Shown here piece by piece: positions 27,101-34,969 of a stretch of 64,000 nucleotides of DNA; within the stretch, counting starts at the first letter, position 1; every line of letters begins with the position of its first letter. Origin of the DNA: Reichenbachiella sp. 5M10 (GTDB lineage: Bacteria > Bacteroidota > Bacteroidia > Cytophagales > Cyclobacteriaceae); contig NZ_MDGR01000007.1 in NCBI RefSeq assembly GCF_002742335.1, positions 1,244,501-1,308,500 on the forward strand, in the 5' to 3' direction. Made by a program: the position numbers and the translations under genes. A model generated the notes under the pieces. That model was not told where the DNA came from, searched no databases, and saw only the letters and a program-made list of their open reading frames with translations.

Positions 27101-27277
27101 GATCGGGTTGTAATCAAAGATCAGCGAGCTCTAGTCATTGATTACAAAACAGGAACCAAGTCTGCAGGGCACATTCGTCAAGTCGAAGAGTACAAAGCTA
27201 TCCTCACCAAGATGGGATACCAGCAGGTAGAGGGGTATTTGATTTATTTTTCCGAACCAGAAGTTGTAGCAGTATGA
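24170..27277 (+). CDS. UvrD/RecB-type helicase-nuclease (AddA-like), non-canonical start
   Basis: About 1035 residues. The Walker A loop YRASAGSGKTYTL is in frame at 24188-24226, upstream of the first TTG (24224), so the true start is earlier. Between the in-frame stop at 24137 and the P-loop there is no ATG, GTG or TTG. ATC at 24170 would give (M)KNFSIYRASAGSGKT, the usual N-terminus, so a rare ATC start or a sequence error is proposed. Other motifs: LIDEFQDTSSMQW (Walker B), VVGDVKQSIYRWRGG (III), TIHQSKGLQF (V), LYVAMTRAEE (VI) and C-terminal RALVIDYKTGTK of the PD-(D/E)XK nuclease. It probably processes double-strand ends with an AddB-like partner, which is not seen here. Confidence 0.88.
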   Translation: MKNFSIYRASAGSGKTYTLTYNYLRLVLRYPEYFKSVLAVTFTNKATQEMKSRIVETLRDLGKGEHSMSVDLCEDLGLDGVQLKHRAQTVLNTILHNYSFFAVTTIDAFFQKVVRSFAKEIGIHTGFKIELDQNKVLGEVIDRLILKLSEDPQLLRWLTDFAISQINEGKSWDTYKSILSLSKELFKEQVVRHKEEMFAKLEDAEFMNQALDQVRSSVRDFERRYQKLGRDAVDFCEGNGLNESSFVYGEKGVAGYFYKVKEGEMKEPGARVTNALEKEAWVTKKSPDRDMVMQVVGSGLQGIVAEMVEYYEENIDRYQSLVQISRQLYAFGLLSKISQEIAYYKEDNELLLISDFQLFLNEIIQDSDSPYVYEKIGTRYKHFLIDEFQDTSSMQWGNFKPLVLDSLASGHFNMVVGDVKQSIYRWRGGDWDILLTKVKEGIDPTVVEERNLATNRRSKQNVVAFNNDFFERAPQMMEGELEAPESAALRIQEAYEGSSQEYFDTSEEGLVQLRFYEKSEDGEEHPLTQLIEDVQALQRANYGLSDIAILVRKNDEGRKVAEALMKYQMDHPDDGFGYDVLSNESLFIKNNKAVHLILQLLYYLMEPKERLYQKQVQYALQSCYAMEEWESQWNTVKDHRSKWLTLRLSELINDIVREFDLMAKGEDLPYVMAFQDAVEDFLMYESDTLVDFLTWWLENERRSIQVSGDQDAMTIMTIHQSKGLQFKAVLIPYCQWTLEHKSGGFTTQFLWSGRAASSGLVDLPLVPIVYTSGLKNTVFAPDYWTERHDIHLDNLNMLYVAMTRAEEVLIITSTTDGYGSGRLKTSGHLMYRYALTQGLVEEGGRTVEIGVLPAIRNYHEDLMRTFEITPRRMFNAFGDNISLRHQSRILEEAQLESINYGDIVHWIYSKIAQRSDFGSAIEMATIKFGLSGEELEQIKSHLRQIWELPGVSRWFTEDWEVKNEASILLSDGKMKRPDRVVIKDQRALVIDYKTGTKSAGHIRQVEEYKAILTKMGYQQVEGYLIYFSEPEVVAV

Positions 27278-28248
27278 AAGCCGTTTTGTGCAAAGAATAT
27301 GGAGGACCAGAGCGCTTAGTCTTAGAAGATGTGCCTTCTTTGGTACCTAAGCCCAATGAGGTGATCATCGGGGTAAAGGCCTGTGGGCTGAACTTTCCTG
27401 ATAATCTCATCATACAGGGTAAGTATCAGTTTCAGCCCGAATTTCCTTTTTCCCCTGGGGGCGAGGTGGCGGGAGTAGTGATTGCCCAAGGTGAAGATGT
27501 GAGGCATGTGCAGGAGGGAGATCATGTTGTGGCAGGTACTAGCTGGGGAGGGTTGGCTGAGGAGGCGCGATCATTGGCTAGCAATGTCTACAAGATACCT
27601 GATAATCTAGAAATGGAACAAGCTGCTGGGTGCCTGATGACCTACGGGACGGCTTATCATGCGCTTGTAGATCGTGCAAACTTGCAGGCAGGAGAGAGCG
27701 TTTTGGTATTGGGGGCGTCTGGAGGAATAGGATCTGCATCTATACAATTGGCCAAGTTACTCGGAGCGCGTGTAGTGGCCTGTGCTTCGACAGAGGACAA
27801 GTTGGCTTATTGTCGATCACTGGGAGCAGACGAGGTGATCCACTATACGGAGGTGGATTTGAAAACAAGAATCAAGGAACTCACGGATGGAAAGGGGGTA
27901 GACATAGTGGTCGATCCAGTGGGAGGGAAGTATACGGAAGAAGCTTTTCGAGGTATAGCACGTTTTGGTCGGTATTTAGTGGTAGGGTTTGCTGCTGGGC
28001 AAATCCCCAAGATTTCATTGAATTTGCCCTTGCTTAAAAGTGCTTCTCTCGTTGGGGTATTTTGGGGATCGTTCTTTAGAAATAACCCAGAAGAGAATCG
28101 AAAAAATGTGAGCCAGTTGATGCAGTGGTTTGGTGAAGGGAAGTTAGAAGTACCAATAGATAAGGTATTCCCTTTGGCAAATTTTGAGATGGCACTCAAT
28201 ACTTTGGCGAATAAAGAAGTGAAAGGGAAGATTGTTTTGGTGACTTGA
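27274..28248 (+). CDS. NADPH:quinone oxidoreductase family protein (zinc-free MDR)
   Basis: 324 residues of the medium-chain dehydrogenase/reductase superfamily, QOR branch. An N-terminal GroES-like domain (CGLNFPDNLIIQGKYQFQPE, FSPGGEVAGVV) is followed by a Rossmann domain with the nucleotide loop VLVLGASGGIGSASIQLAKLLGARVVA. Zinc ligands of alcohol dehydrogenases are absent. It probably reduces quinones or enones with NADPH. The ATG overlaps the helicase stop (ATGA), which implies co-transcription and coupling, though no functional link is obvious. Confidence 0.92.
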   Translation: MKAVLCKEYGGPERLVLEDVPSLVPKPNEVIIGVKACGLNFPDNLIIQGKYQFQPEFPFSPGGEVAGVVIAQGEDVRHVQEGDHVVAGTSWGGLAEEARSLASNVYKIPDNLEMEQAAGCLMTYGTAYHALVDRANLQAGESVLVLGASGGIGSASIQLAKLLGARVVACASTEDKLAYCRSLGADEVIHYTEVDLKTRIKELTDGKGVDIVVDPVGGKYTEEAFRGIARFGRYLVVGFAAGQIPKISLNLPLLKSASLVGVFWGSFFRNNPEENRKNVSQLMQWFGEGKLEVPIDKVFPLANFEMALNTLANKEVKGKIVLVT

Positions 28249-28297
28249 TTTAATTCTATATTTTTAACTAATCATACAAAAACACAATCATAACACG

Positions 28298-28789
28298 ATG
28301 AAAAAATACGTACTAGCTGTAGCGCTATTGGCATTGGTTGCCCAAGGAAGTGTATTTGCACAAGGCAATATCGATACCAAGAAATATAAGTTTGACATGG
28401 CTATCCCTGAGGGATATGGGTTCAAACAAAGTCAAAAGGATGGGTTCACAAAAATCGAAGGATACAATGCCGAATCTGATACCAAAATCAATGCCTATGC
28501 ATATGTAGGTGCGATAGAGAAATCTAAGATCTACGATTTTGGTTCAAAAGAATCAGGAATAGCAAAGGCTAGTTGGGATGCTGTAGACACGGGTGAAAAC
28601 GAAAATGGTTTTGCTTGGTGGGAAGTTTATGAAGCAGAGGTAGGAGACAAAATGATGTATGCTGTCGTGGCGAAAAATGCCTACAGTGATGTGTATTACA
28701 TGTTTTATGCCTTGGCAACTCCAGCAAGCTACGAAAAGTATCAAGATCAATATTTGGAATGGGCAATGAGTTGCTCAGGCATCGAATAA
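28298..28789 (+). CDS. Secreted hypothetical protein
   Basis: 163 residues with a clear signal peptide (MKKYVLAVALLALVAQGSVF, cleaved after AFA-like VFA before Q). The mature part begins GNIDTKKYKFDMAIPEGYGF and has no recognisable catalytic motif. It may be a small periplasmic beta protein. It stands alone between a short gap and a strong terminator. Confidence 0.72.
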   Translation: MKKYVLAVALLALVAQGSVFAQGNIDTKKYKFDMAIPEGYGFKQSQKDGFTKIEGYNAESDTKINAYAYVGAIEKSKIYDFGSKESGIAKASWDAVDTGENENGFAWWEVYEAEVGDKMMYAVVAKNAYSDVYYMFYALATPASYEKYQDQYLEWAMSCSGIE

Positions 28790-28810
28790 GAGATTTTATT
28801 TGAAAATGAC

Positions 28811-28842
28811 AAAACCTCTGATGATTGGTCAGAGGTTTTTTT
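28811..28842 (+). terminator. Terminator touching the glsA start
   Basis: A perfect 11-bp stem (AAAACCTCTGA with TCAGAGGTTTT) around a 7-base loop with an eight-T tail. The first possible ATG of glsA is at 28844. Confidence 0.87.
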
Positions 28843-28843
28843 T

Positions 28844-29776
28844 ATGTGTATGCTTACAGATATGATGGATTATGGAGCTGTTCTTTGTGAGATAGCGGTA
28901 GAACTGAAAGAATTTGAGGGAAAGGGAAAAGTCCCAAGTTATATACCTGAATTGGCCAAGGTGGACCCCAATCAGTTTGGCATGTGTTTGACCACAGTCG
29001 AAGGCACACGCTACGAGATAGGAGATTCTCAAGTCAAGTTTTCTATACAGAGTATCTCGAAGGTACTGTCACTTACCATTGCAATCAATATCCTTCGCAG
29101 TGATCTTTGGAAGCGTGTAGGGGTGGAACCTTCAGGCAATCCATTCAATTCGATTGTACAGTTAGAGTACGAAAATGGTATACCTCGCAATCCTTTCATC
29201 AATGCAGGGGCAATTGTGATAGCAGATGTATTGGTGAGTCAGTTGAAAAGGCCCAAAGAGGAGTTTTTGGCTTTCGTACAAGGAATTACGGGGTCAGATA
29301 TCCAGTACAACGAGCAAGTCGCTCAGTCGGAGAAGAGTGTAGGCTATATGAATACTTCTCTCGCCTACATGATGAAGGAGAAAGGGAATTTGGTCAACGA
29401 TGTAGAAGAAGTTTTGGATTTTTATTATCTGCAATGCTCGCTAGAGATGACCTGCGTAGAATTGGCAGAGGCTTTTCGCAACTTTGGGGAGACGGGCAAA
29501 CCTTTTGGTCATGGAGAGTATATTCTGACGATGAGTCAAGCTTTGCGTATGAATGCTCTGATGTTGACCTGTGGCTTTTATGATGAATCGGGTGAATTTG
29601 CTTTCGAAGTGGGCTTGCCAGGCAAGAGCGGAGTAGGTGGGGCGATTGTAGCTTTGTTGCCCGAGCGGTATTGCGTGAGTGTTTGGAGTCCGCCGCTTAA
29701 TAAGAAAGGCAATTCGAGCAAAGGGATGAAGGCATTGGAGTTATTGACTACAAAGACTGGAGGCTCGATTTTTTGA
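28844..29776 (+). CDS. glsA: Glutaminase
   Basis: 310 residues of the serine-dependent glutaminase family, which hydrolyses Gln to Glu and ammonia. The active-site S-x-x-K is in VKFSIQSISKVLSL; other blocks are GTRYEIGDSQVKF, EPSGNPFNSIVQLEYENGIPRNPFINAGAI, NVGYMNTSLA-like and GLPGKSGVGGAIVA. Three ATGs compete (28844, 28850, 28862 and a second in MM). The upstream terminator ends at 28842, so a later start such as 28862 (MMDYGAVLCEIA) is as likely as the first. Convergent with dnaA. Confidence 0.93.
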   Translation: MCMLTDMMDYGAVLCEIAVELKEFEGKGKVPSYIPELAKVDPNQFGMCLTTVEGTRYEIGDSQVKFSIQSISKVLSLTIAINILRSDLWKRVGVEPSGNPFNSIVQLEYENGIPRNPFINAGAIVIADVLVSQLKRPKEEFLAFVQGITGSDIQYNEQVAQSEKSVGYMNTSLAYMMKEKGNLVNDVEEVLDFYYLQCSLEMTCVELAEAFRNFGETGKPFGHGEYILTMSQALRMNALMLTCGFYDESGEFAFEVGLPGKSGVGGAIVALLPERYCVSVWSPPLNKKGNSSKGMKALELLTTKTGGSIF

Positions 29777-29794
29777 TGACGAGTACATATGAAG

Positions 29795-29850
29795 AATTCA
29801 AAATGAAGGCTATCGTTAGATAGCCTTCATTTTGAATTTCTTTTTTAGTT
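29795..29850. terminator. Bidirectional terminator shared by glsA and dnaA
   Basis: 20 perfect base pairs (29795-29814 with 29819-29838) enclose the loop GTTA. On the plus strand TTTCTTTTTTAG follows, a good tail for glsA. The right arm lies inside the last codons of dnaA. Confidence 0.83.
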
Positions 29851-31231
29851 CCGTGAATGAGGAACGGAATCTAGCGTCTGTATCTAGCATGTCATTGACC
29901 GACTGCAAGGCATGAATGACCGTACTGTGATCTCGCCCCCCAAAGTGACTACCGATACTCTTGAGCGAGTGATTGGTGTAGTCTTTGGAGAAATACATCG
30001 CCAGTTGTCTTGCGATGACGATTTCTTTCTTTCTGGTTTTCGCTTTGAGGTCATCAGAGGATACATTGAAATACTCTGAGACAGTCTTTTGGATGTAATC
30101 AATACCTACTTCAGATTCGATGTTTTTGACGATCGATTTGAGAGTCTGTTTGGCTAGTTCTAGATCGATTTCACTTCTATTGAGTGATGCATGTGCTACG
30201 AGAGAAATTAGAACTCCTTCAAGTTCTCTGATGTTGGTGTCCACACTGTAAGCGAGGTACTCGAGTACTTTGTCGTCTATTTCTAGTCCGTCATCCTGCA
30301 ACTTGCGTTGAATGATCGCTAGCCTTGTCTCAAAATCTGGTTGCTGCAGATCAGCAGTCAGTCCCCATTTGAATCTAGAAACCAATCTCTCTTGCAACCC
30401 CTTCAACTCAGTCGGCGGGCGATCACTTGACATGATGATTTGCTTACCGTTTTGATGCAGGTGATTGAATATATGGAAGAAGATTTCTTGCGTCTTGACC
30501 TTGTCTTTGAAAAACTGAACGTCATCAATGATTAAAGTGTCGACATTCAAATAGAAATTTTGAAATTCCTGTAAGCTGTTGTTTTTGAGTGCTTCGATAA
30601 ATTGACTTGCAAACTTCTCTGAAGCGACATAGAGTACAAATTGCTCTGGATTTTCTCTTTTGATTCTATTGCCAATGGCTTGTGCCAAATGTGTTTTTCC
30701 CAATCCTACACCACCATAAACCATCAGAGGATTGAACGAGGTGATCCCTGGTTTAGAGGCTACAGCCAAACCTGCAGAACGAGCCAGTCTGTTGCAGTCT
30801 CCTTCTATATAAGTATCAAAGGTGTATTCTGCGTTGAGATTGGAGAGTTGCTGTTTATTGTCAATCTCTGGCAAGGCAAATGGACTTGACGAGACTTGGT
30901 TTTTATAGCCACCGTTTTGTGCAAATTTGGAGAAATCCTTCTTTTGCGCCAAATTGACGGTGTATGGTTGGTTTTTGGCATTTCCTTTGTCTACAATTAC
31001 CGAGTACTCCCATTTGCCCTCAGGACCGATTTCAGATTGAATGGCTTCTTTAAGTAGCTGTACGTAATTGTCTTCTAACCACTCATAAAAGAATTGTGAA
31101 GGAACCTGTATCGTCAGTACCGGACTATCAAATTTTAACGGAATAATAGGGATGAACCAAGTTTTGAAGCTTTGTTCTGGGATTTTACTCCCAATAAATT
31201 TCAGACAGTTATCCCATATTCTATTGTGCAT
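29816..31231 (-). CDS. dnaA: Chromosomal replication initiator protein DnaA
   Basis: About 471 residues from the ATG at 31231 (MHNRIWDNCLKFIGSKIPEQ), the usual Bacteroidota start; the frame stays open to a TTG at 31294. Domain I about 1-85; a linker; AAA+ domain about 130-340 with Walker A (GGVGLGKTH) and Walker B (TLIIDDVQFF); domain IV with the DNA-binding signature FGGRDHSTVIHAL near the end. It binds DnaA boxes and opens oriC. No cluster of DnaA boxes was seen in the flanks, so oriC is probably elsewhere, as often in this phylum. Confidence 0.97.
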   Translation of the reverse strand: MHNRIWDNCLKFIGSKIPEQSFKTWFIPIIPLKFDSPVLTIQVPSQFFYEWLEDNYVQLLKEAIQSEIGPEGKWEYSVIVDKGNAKNQPYTVNLAQKKDFSKFAQNGGYKNQVSSSPFALPEIDNKQQLSNLNAEYTFDTYIEGDCNRLARSAGLAVASKPGITSFNPLMVYGGVGLGKTHLAQAIGNRIKRENPEQFVLYVASEKFASQFIEALKNNSLQEFQNFYLNVDTLIIDDVQFFKDKVKTQEIFFHIFNHLHQNGKQIIMSSDRPPTELKGLQERLVSRFKWGLTADLQQPDFETRLAIIQRKLQDDGLEIDDKVLEYLAYSVDTNIRELEGVLISLVAHASLNRSEIDLELAKQTLKSIVKNIESEVGIDYIQKTVSEYFNVSSDDLKAKTRKKEIVIARQLAMYFSKDYTNHSLKSIGSHFGGRDHSTVIHALQSVNDMLDTDARFRSSFTELKKKFKMKAI

Positions 31232-31509
31232 TTGGATTTTGGTAGTTGGAGGTTTACGATAAAATCTTGTAGCTTTCTCTTTTGAGAATTTCAAATTTGA
31301 CCAAAAAAAAATGAATTAAAAAATCTATTTCATATTGACTTTTTAAAAACTACTTCTGTCCTCGGAAATGAGAAAAAAGAATTTGAAATTCTTAGAAAAG
31401 TACAAAATGGTAAAAAATGGTTTTGATTGACCTTCAACAAAGAAGACTAAACAAAATCAAAATCCTCTTGTGTAGCTCTAGAGTAGTTTTTGTCTTGGGT
31501 ATTGAAGAT
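31232..31509. other. AT-rich upstream region of dnaA
   Basis: About 280 bases of AT-rich sequence between the dnaA start and the pdhB terminator. It presumably holds the dnaA promoter, but no full TTTG-N19-TAnnTTTG match was found. I saw no TTATNCACA-type DnaA boxes on either strand. Confidence 0.45.
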
Positions 31510-31545
31510 AAAAAAATCCCAAGACGTAGGCCTTGGGATTTTTAA
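31510..31545 (-). terminator. Terminator after pdhB
   Basis: AAAAATCCCAAG (31512-31523) pairs with CTTGGGATTTTT (31532-31543), a 12-bp stem with A and T runs on both sides, 20 bases past the pdhB stop. Confidence 0.85.
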
Positions 31546-31564
31546 GTCTTATATGATGTGACAA

Positions 31565-32548
31565 TTACTTTTGCACATACATTATTTCTTTGACTGCTTT
31601 TACGGTTCTCTCCACATTAGGTAAGATCTCTTGGATCAATGTAGGTGCGTAAGGTAGTGGTACGTCTTTGTTTGTAATTCTGTGGATTGGGGCATCTAGG
31701 TAGTCAAATGCTTTTCGCTGTACATAGTGACTGATCTCAGATGAAATCGAAGCAAGTGGCCAGGCCTCTTCGACGATTACCAATCGATTTGTTTTCTTTA
31801 CAGACTCTATAACAGTAGCATAGTCAATAGGTCTTACAGATCTGAGGTCGATGACTTCAGCATTGATTCCTTCTTTTGCCAATTCTTCTGCCGATGCGTT
31901 AGCAACTTTCATGAATTTACCAAAAGAGACGATGGTTACATCTGTCCCTTTTTTGACAACATCAGCTACACCAATTGGGATGATGTATTCGCCTTCAGGT
32001 ACTTCGCCTTTGTCACCGTACATCAACTCTGACTCCATGAAGATCGTAGGGTCATTGTCTCTGATTGATGCTTTCAACAAGCCCTTAGCATCTGCAGGAT
32101 TAGATGGCACGACAACCTTTAGTCCTGGGCAGTTTGCGTACCAGTTTTCGAAGTTCTGTGAGTGTTGTGAACTCAACTGACCAGCGTTTCCTGTAGGTCC
32201 TCTAAACACGATTGGCGCAGTGAATTGTCCACCTGACATAGACATGATTTTAGCCGCTCCGTTGATGACCTGATCGATGGCTACCAATGAAAAGTTGAAA
32301 GTCATGAATTCAATGATAGGACGCAGGCCGTTCATTGCTGAGCCTACACCTACACCCGCAAAACCGAGCTCAGCGATAGGAGTGTCGATGACTCTTTTTG
32401 GGCCAAATTCATCAAGCATACCTTGACTTACCTTGTAAGCACCATTGTATTCCGCAACTTCTTCACCCATTAGATAAACAGATTCATCTCTGCGCATCTC
32501 TTCGTTCATCGCTTCTCTGAGGGCTTCTCTAAATTGTAAAACTTTCAT
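31565..32548 (-). CDS. pdhB: Pyruvate dehydrogenase complex, E1 beta subunit
   Basis: 327 residues of the alpha/beta-type E1 beta family: MKVLQFREALREAMNEEMRR, VYLMGEEVAEYNGAYKVSQG, VIDTPIAELGFAGVGVGSAM, GQLSSQHSQNFENWYA and VVIEEAWPLAS-like blocks. With E1 alpha it decarboxylates pyruvate using thiamine diphosphate and acetylates E2. Alpha subunit and E2 are not adjacent, so the gene is solitary here. Strong codon bias and terminators on both sides suggest an abundantly expressed single gene. Confidence 0.95.
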   Translation of the reverse strand: MKVLQFREALREAMNEEMRRDESVYLMGEEVAEYNGAYKVSQGMLDEFGPKRVIDTPIAELGFAGVGVGSAMNGLRPIIEFMTFNFSLVAIDQVINGAAKIMSMSGGQFTAPIVFRGPTGNAGQLSSQHSQNFENWYANCPGLKVVVPSNPADAKGLLKASIRDNDPTIFMESELMYGDKGEVPEGEYIIPIGVADVVKKGTDVTIVSFGKFMKVANASAEELAKEGINAEVIDLRSVRPIDYATVIESVKKTNRLVIVEEAWPLASISSEISHYVQRKAFDYLDAPIHRITNKDVPLPYAPTLIQEILPNVERTVKAVKEIMYVQK

Positions 32549-32682
32549 ACTTTTTTGTTTAATATATACTTCCTAAAGGAGGGTGTCTTGTCGTAATTTT
32601 TGCAGGTGCTAAATTATGTCAAGTGCTCCAATATCCCAATCTATTTTGAATAAATAGCTGTTTTGGGTTTTAAAAAGGGCAT

Positions 32683-32714
32683 AAAAAAACCCTGACTAAT
32701 CTAGTCAGGGTTTT
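32683..32714 (-). terminator. Terminator after the OmpA/TPR lipoprotein gene
   Basis: AACCCTGACTA pairs with TAGTCAGGGTT over a 3-base loop, with seven T following on the minus strand. It lies 20 bases past the stop at 32735. Confidence 0.87.
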
Positions 32715-32734
32715 CAGTGCCTTAGTCGCCTTGA

Positions 32735-34513
32735 TTAGTTCAATGCTTCCGTTACTTGAGTAGCGAATGCTCTGAACTCAAGATCAGCCAATGCTTTTTC
32801 TTTCAATGAAGGATCTTTTTCAACAGCTGTCTTCAAGTTAGAAAGTACATCTTCTGCTTTGTTGGCTCTAGCTGCAGTGATAGCAGAAGCATAATATGCT
32901 TTTGCAAACTCAGGGTCCAACTCAGTAGCTGAATCAAATCCAGTTACAGCGTTTTCTAAGTCTTTGTTCAACAGTAGCGCTAGACCTTTGTCAAATGCAA
33001 CTTCTACAGACTCGTCAGCTGCGCTTAGTGTAGCTACAGCAGTTTCATAGTCGCCTTGCATTACTTCCAAAGAACCTTTTACGCCGTTGATGCCGCTTGC
33101 GTGATCACCTGGGTTGCTAGCCAATGCAGCTACAGCCGCATCGTAAGCTTGCGCCTTGTTGCCTTGTAGGAGGTAAGCAGTCGCCATGTTAGCTTGTACT
33201 TCAGCAGTGTTGTTTTTGTTTGCAGCGATATCCAACTGCGTCAAAGCCAACTCTACATTTTGGTTTCTCTCATCACCTTCAGCAGCGATAGCCATAGCGA
33301 GGTATGTAGCGCCGAGGTTGTTGTGAGATTCCCAGTTTCCTTCTTGTTTGGTAGCTGCTTTGTAGATAGCTTCTTTTTCTTCCAATGATGGAGTCAAGGT
33401 AGCAGCGAAAAGTAGCTCTCCGATTGATAGAGAATCAGTAGCTGTAGAATCTTGATCTACGATTTGTTTTGCGATTACAGAGATTTCTGCGTTAGATTTC
33501 TTTTCAACGACAGTAAGAACTTCTGTTCTAGCAGCTCTCAATCCTGGGTAGATGTCTTTGAAAATCGCATCGTATGAGTCCAGTTTTTGCAACGCTTTTT
33601 CTTTGTCTTCAAATGTGCCTGCACCGTTTACGATTTTTAGGATTTCAGACTTCTGGTCGTCAGATACACCTTCGTATACGTCCAACGAATCTTTGAATTC
33701 AGTCCAGTCTTCAACTACAGGCTTCAAGATGAACTCAATAGAGTCAGCCAAATCTTTGTAGTCGTATTTTCTCATTTGAGATCTGTAGTACTTCTCAATC
33801 GCCTTAGCTCTGTCTTCTGACAAGTTTGTGTTGACAGTTTCGAGACCTTCTGGAGAGTGAGTACCAGTGATTGACACTGTTCTAGTTACATTTTTGTCCG
33901 CGATGAAAGCAGAGAACTCTTTTCCTTTTGAACTTCTAGTTTCAGAGCTTTTCAATACAGCACTGCCTCTGTCAAAATACATGTTGACGTTGGTAGGAGC
34001 GAGCTCTTCTTGGTCTGTGTACCCTGGATCAGCGAATGCACTGTAGTATACAGGCTCAGCCATGGCTGAAGTAGTGATCAATCCTTGTGCAACTGTAGCA
34101 CGTGGAGTAGACTTGTTTTCGCCTTTTTCATCTACAGCAACCCCCATCACTTGAAGATCGCCTTGATCCATGGCAGGATCATATAAGAAAGCGAAAGTGT
34201 CTGATTTTCTTGAGGTGGTAGTTTTGCTATCTGGAAAATCTGCTGCGTCGAAGGTCATAGTACCTACTTCTACTTCAGACTCACCATACTTGTAAAATGA
34301 TGTCAAATTATACACATACTTCTCTGGAAGCATTTTTGCTGGTAATACAACTGCCATGTCATACTTTACTGAATCACCGTGAAGTTCTAAAGGACTAGGC
34401 ACGATGTCTACCTGCTGGCTGTCAGCAAGCTTCACCATGTTGTTCAATGAACTACACGCTGAAAATACAGTTAAGCCTAAAACGATGGCTATCACAATAT
34501 TCGATTTTCTCAT
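32735..34513 (-). CDS. Lipoprotein with OmpA-like middle and TPR C-terminus
   Basis: 592 residues. A lipoprotein signal (GLTVFSAC, Cys 20) is followed by an N-terminal beta region. A section near 190-265 (NVNMYFDRGSAVLKSSET, VSITGTHSPEGLETVNTNLS, EDRAKAIEKYY) looks like an OmpA-type peptidoglycan-binding domain, then come a helical stretch and about four TPR repeats (WESHNNLGATYLAMAIAAEG, AEVQANMATAYLLQGNKAQA). It is probably an abundant envelope protein linking outer membrane and murein. The codon choice is restricted, like that of ribosomal genes, which suggests high expression. The function is inferred. Confidence 0.8.
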   Translation of the reverse strand: MRKSNIVIAIVLGLTVFSACSSLNNMVKLADSQQVDIVPSPLELHGDSVKYDMAVVLPAKMLPEKYVYNLTSFYKYGESEVEVGTMTFDAADFPDSKTTTSRKSDTFAFLYDPAMDQGDLQVMGVAVDEKGENKSTPRATVAQGLITTSAMAEPVYYSAFADPGYTDQEELAPTNVNMYFDRGSAVLKSSETRSSKGKEFSAFIADKNVTRTVSITGTHSPEGLETVNTNLSEDRAKAIEKYYRSQMRKYDYKDLADSIEFILKPVVEDWTEFKDSLDVYEGVSDDQKSEILKIVNGAGTFEDKEKALQKLDSYDAIFKDIYPGLRAARTEVLTVVEKKSNAEISVIAKQIVDQDSTATDSLSIGELLFAATLTPSLEEKEAIYKAATKQEGNWESHNNLGATYLAMAIAAEGDERNQNVELALTQLDIAANKNNTAEVQANMATAYLLQGNKAQAYDAAVAALASNPGDHASGINGVKGSLEVMQGDYETAVATLSAADESVEVAFDKGLALLLNKDLENAVTGFDSATELDPEFAKAYYASAITAARANKAEDVLSNLKTAVEKDPSLKEKALADLEFRAFATQVTEALN

Positions 34514-34639
34514 TTGAAAAATTGTTTTTTTGAAAACTGATATAACTTTTTGTACTTATCTTGGATAGAACTGCAATAATACGGAAAAAAACTTTTTATC
34601 CTAAAATTAATAAACACAAATAAATCAGCGTTTTTAGCC

Positions 34640-34647
34640 TAAATTTG
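34640..34647 (+). promoter_or_regulatory. -7 box very close to the pspC-like start
   Basis: TAAATTTG matches TAnnTTTG; the ATG at 34655 is only 7 bases after it. Transcription would begin at or next to the start codon. No TTTG at the -33 position. Confidence 0.5.
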
Positions 34648-34654
34648 CCACACT

Positions 34655-34873
34655 ATGACAGGATTACAAGATTATTTGGAAAAACATGCTTTTGGAGTTT
34701 GTGCAAGGCTCGGGGAGAAATTGAGACTTCCTTCTTCGAGTATCCGTTTGTTCTTTATTTACATCTCTTTTTTGACCTTCGGTAGTCCACTGGTGGTCTA
34801 TTTGATGTTGGCTTTCGTGATGAACTTCAGAAAGCATCTGAGAAGGCGTCATTCCCACTGGTACTATTCGTGA
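34655..34873 (+). CDS. PspC domain protein, small membrane protein
   Basis: 72 residues. The PspC pattern is clear: GVCARLGEKLRLPSSSIRLFFIYISFLTFGSPLVVYLMLAFVMN in pieces, with an amphipathic start and two close membrane helices, then a basic tail. PspC proteins help sense inner-membrane stress in the phage-shock response; in Bacteroidota the small forms have no defined role. A match to the -7 box lies so close that the mRNA may be leaderless. Confidence 0.85.
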   Translation: MTGLQDYLEKHAFGVCARLGEKLRLPSSSIRLFFIYISFLTFGSPLVVYLMLAFVMNFRKHLRRRHSHWYYS

Positions 34874-34940
34874 GGGGCCTTATCTTATTATTGTGTAGAT
34901 ATCTCGGCGTGTTTTGCCGTTCCAATTCAATTTTCTTTTT

Positions 34941-34948
34941 AGGTTTGC
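34941..34948 (+). promoter_or_regulatory. Possible -7 box of accA
   Basis: TAGGTTTG matches TAnnTTTG, 21 bases before the accA start at 34970. The nearest upstream TTTG (34913-34916) is 24 bases away, longer than the usual 19. Confidence 0.45.
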
Positions 34949-34969
34949 AATTCAATTCATATCAGATAT

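Noticed and set aside
31232-31294. N-terminal extension of DnaA by 21 residues
   Set aside because: It begins with TTG and is unlike known DnaA; the ATG at 31231 fits the family.
31232-31560. Replication origin next to dnaA
   Set aside because: AT-rich, but I saw no cluster of DnaA boxes, and in Bacteroidota dnaA often lies away from oriC. GC-skew of the whole genome would decide.
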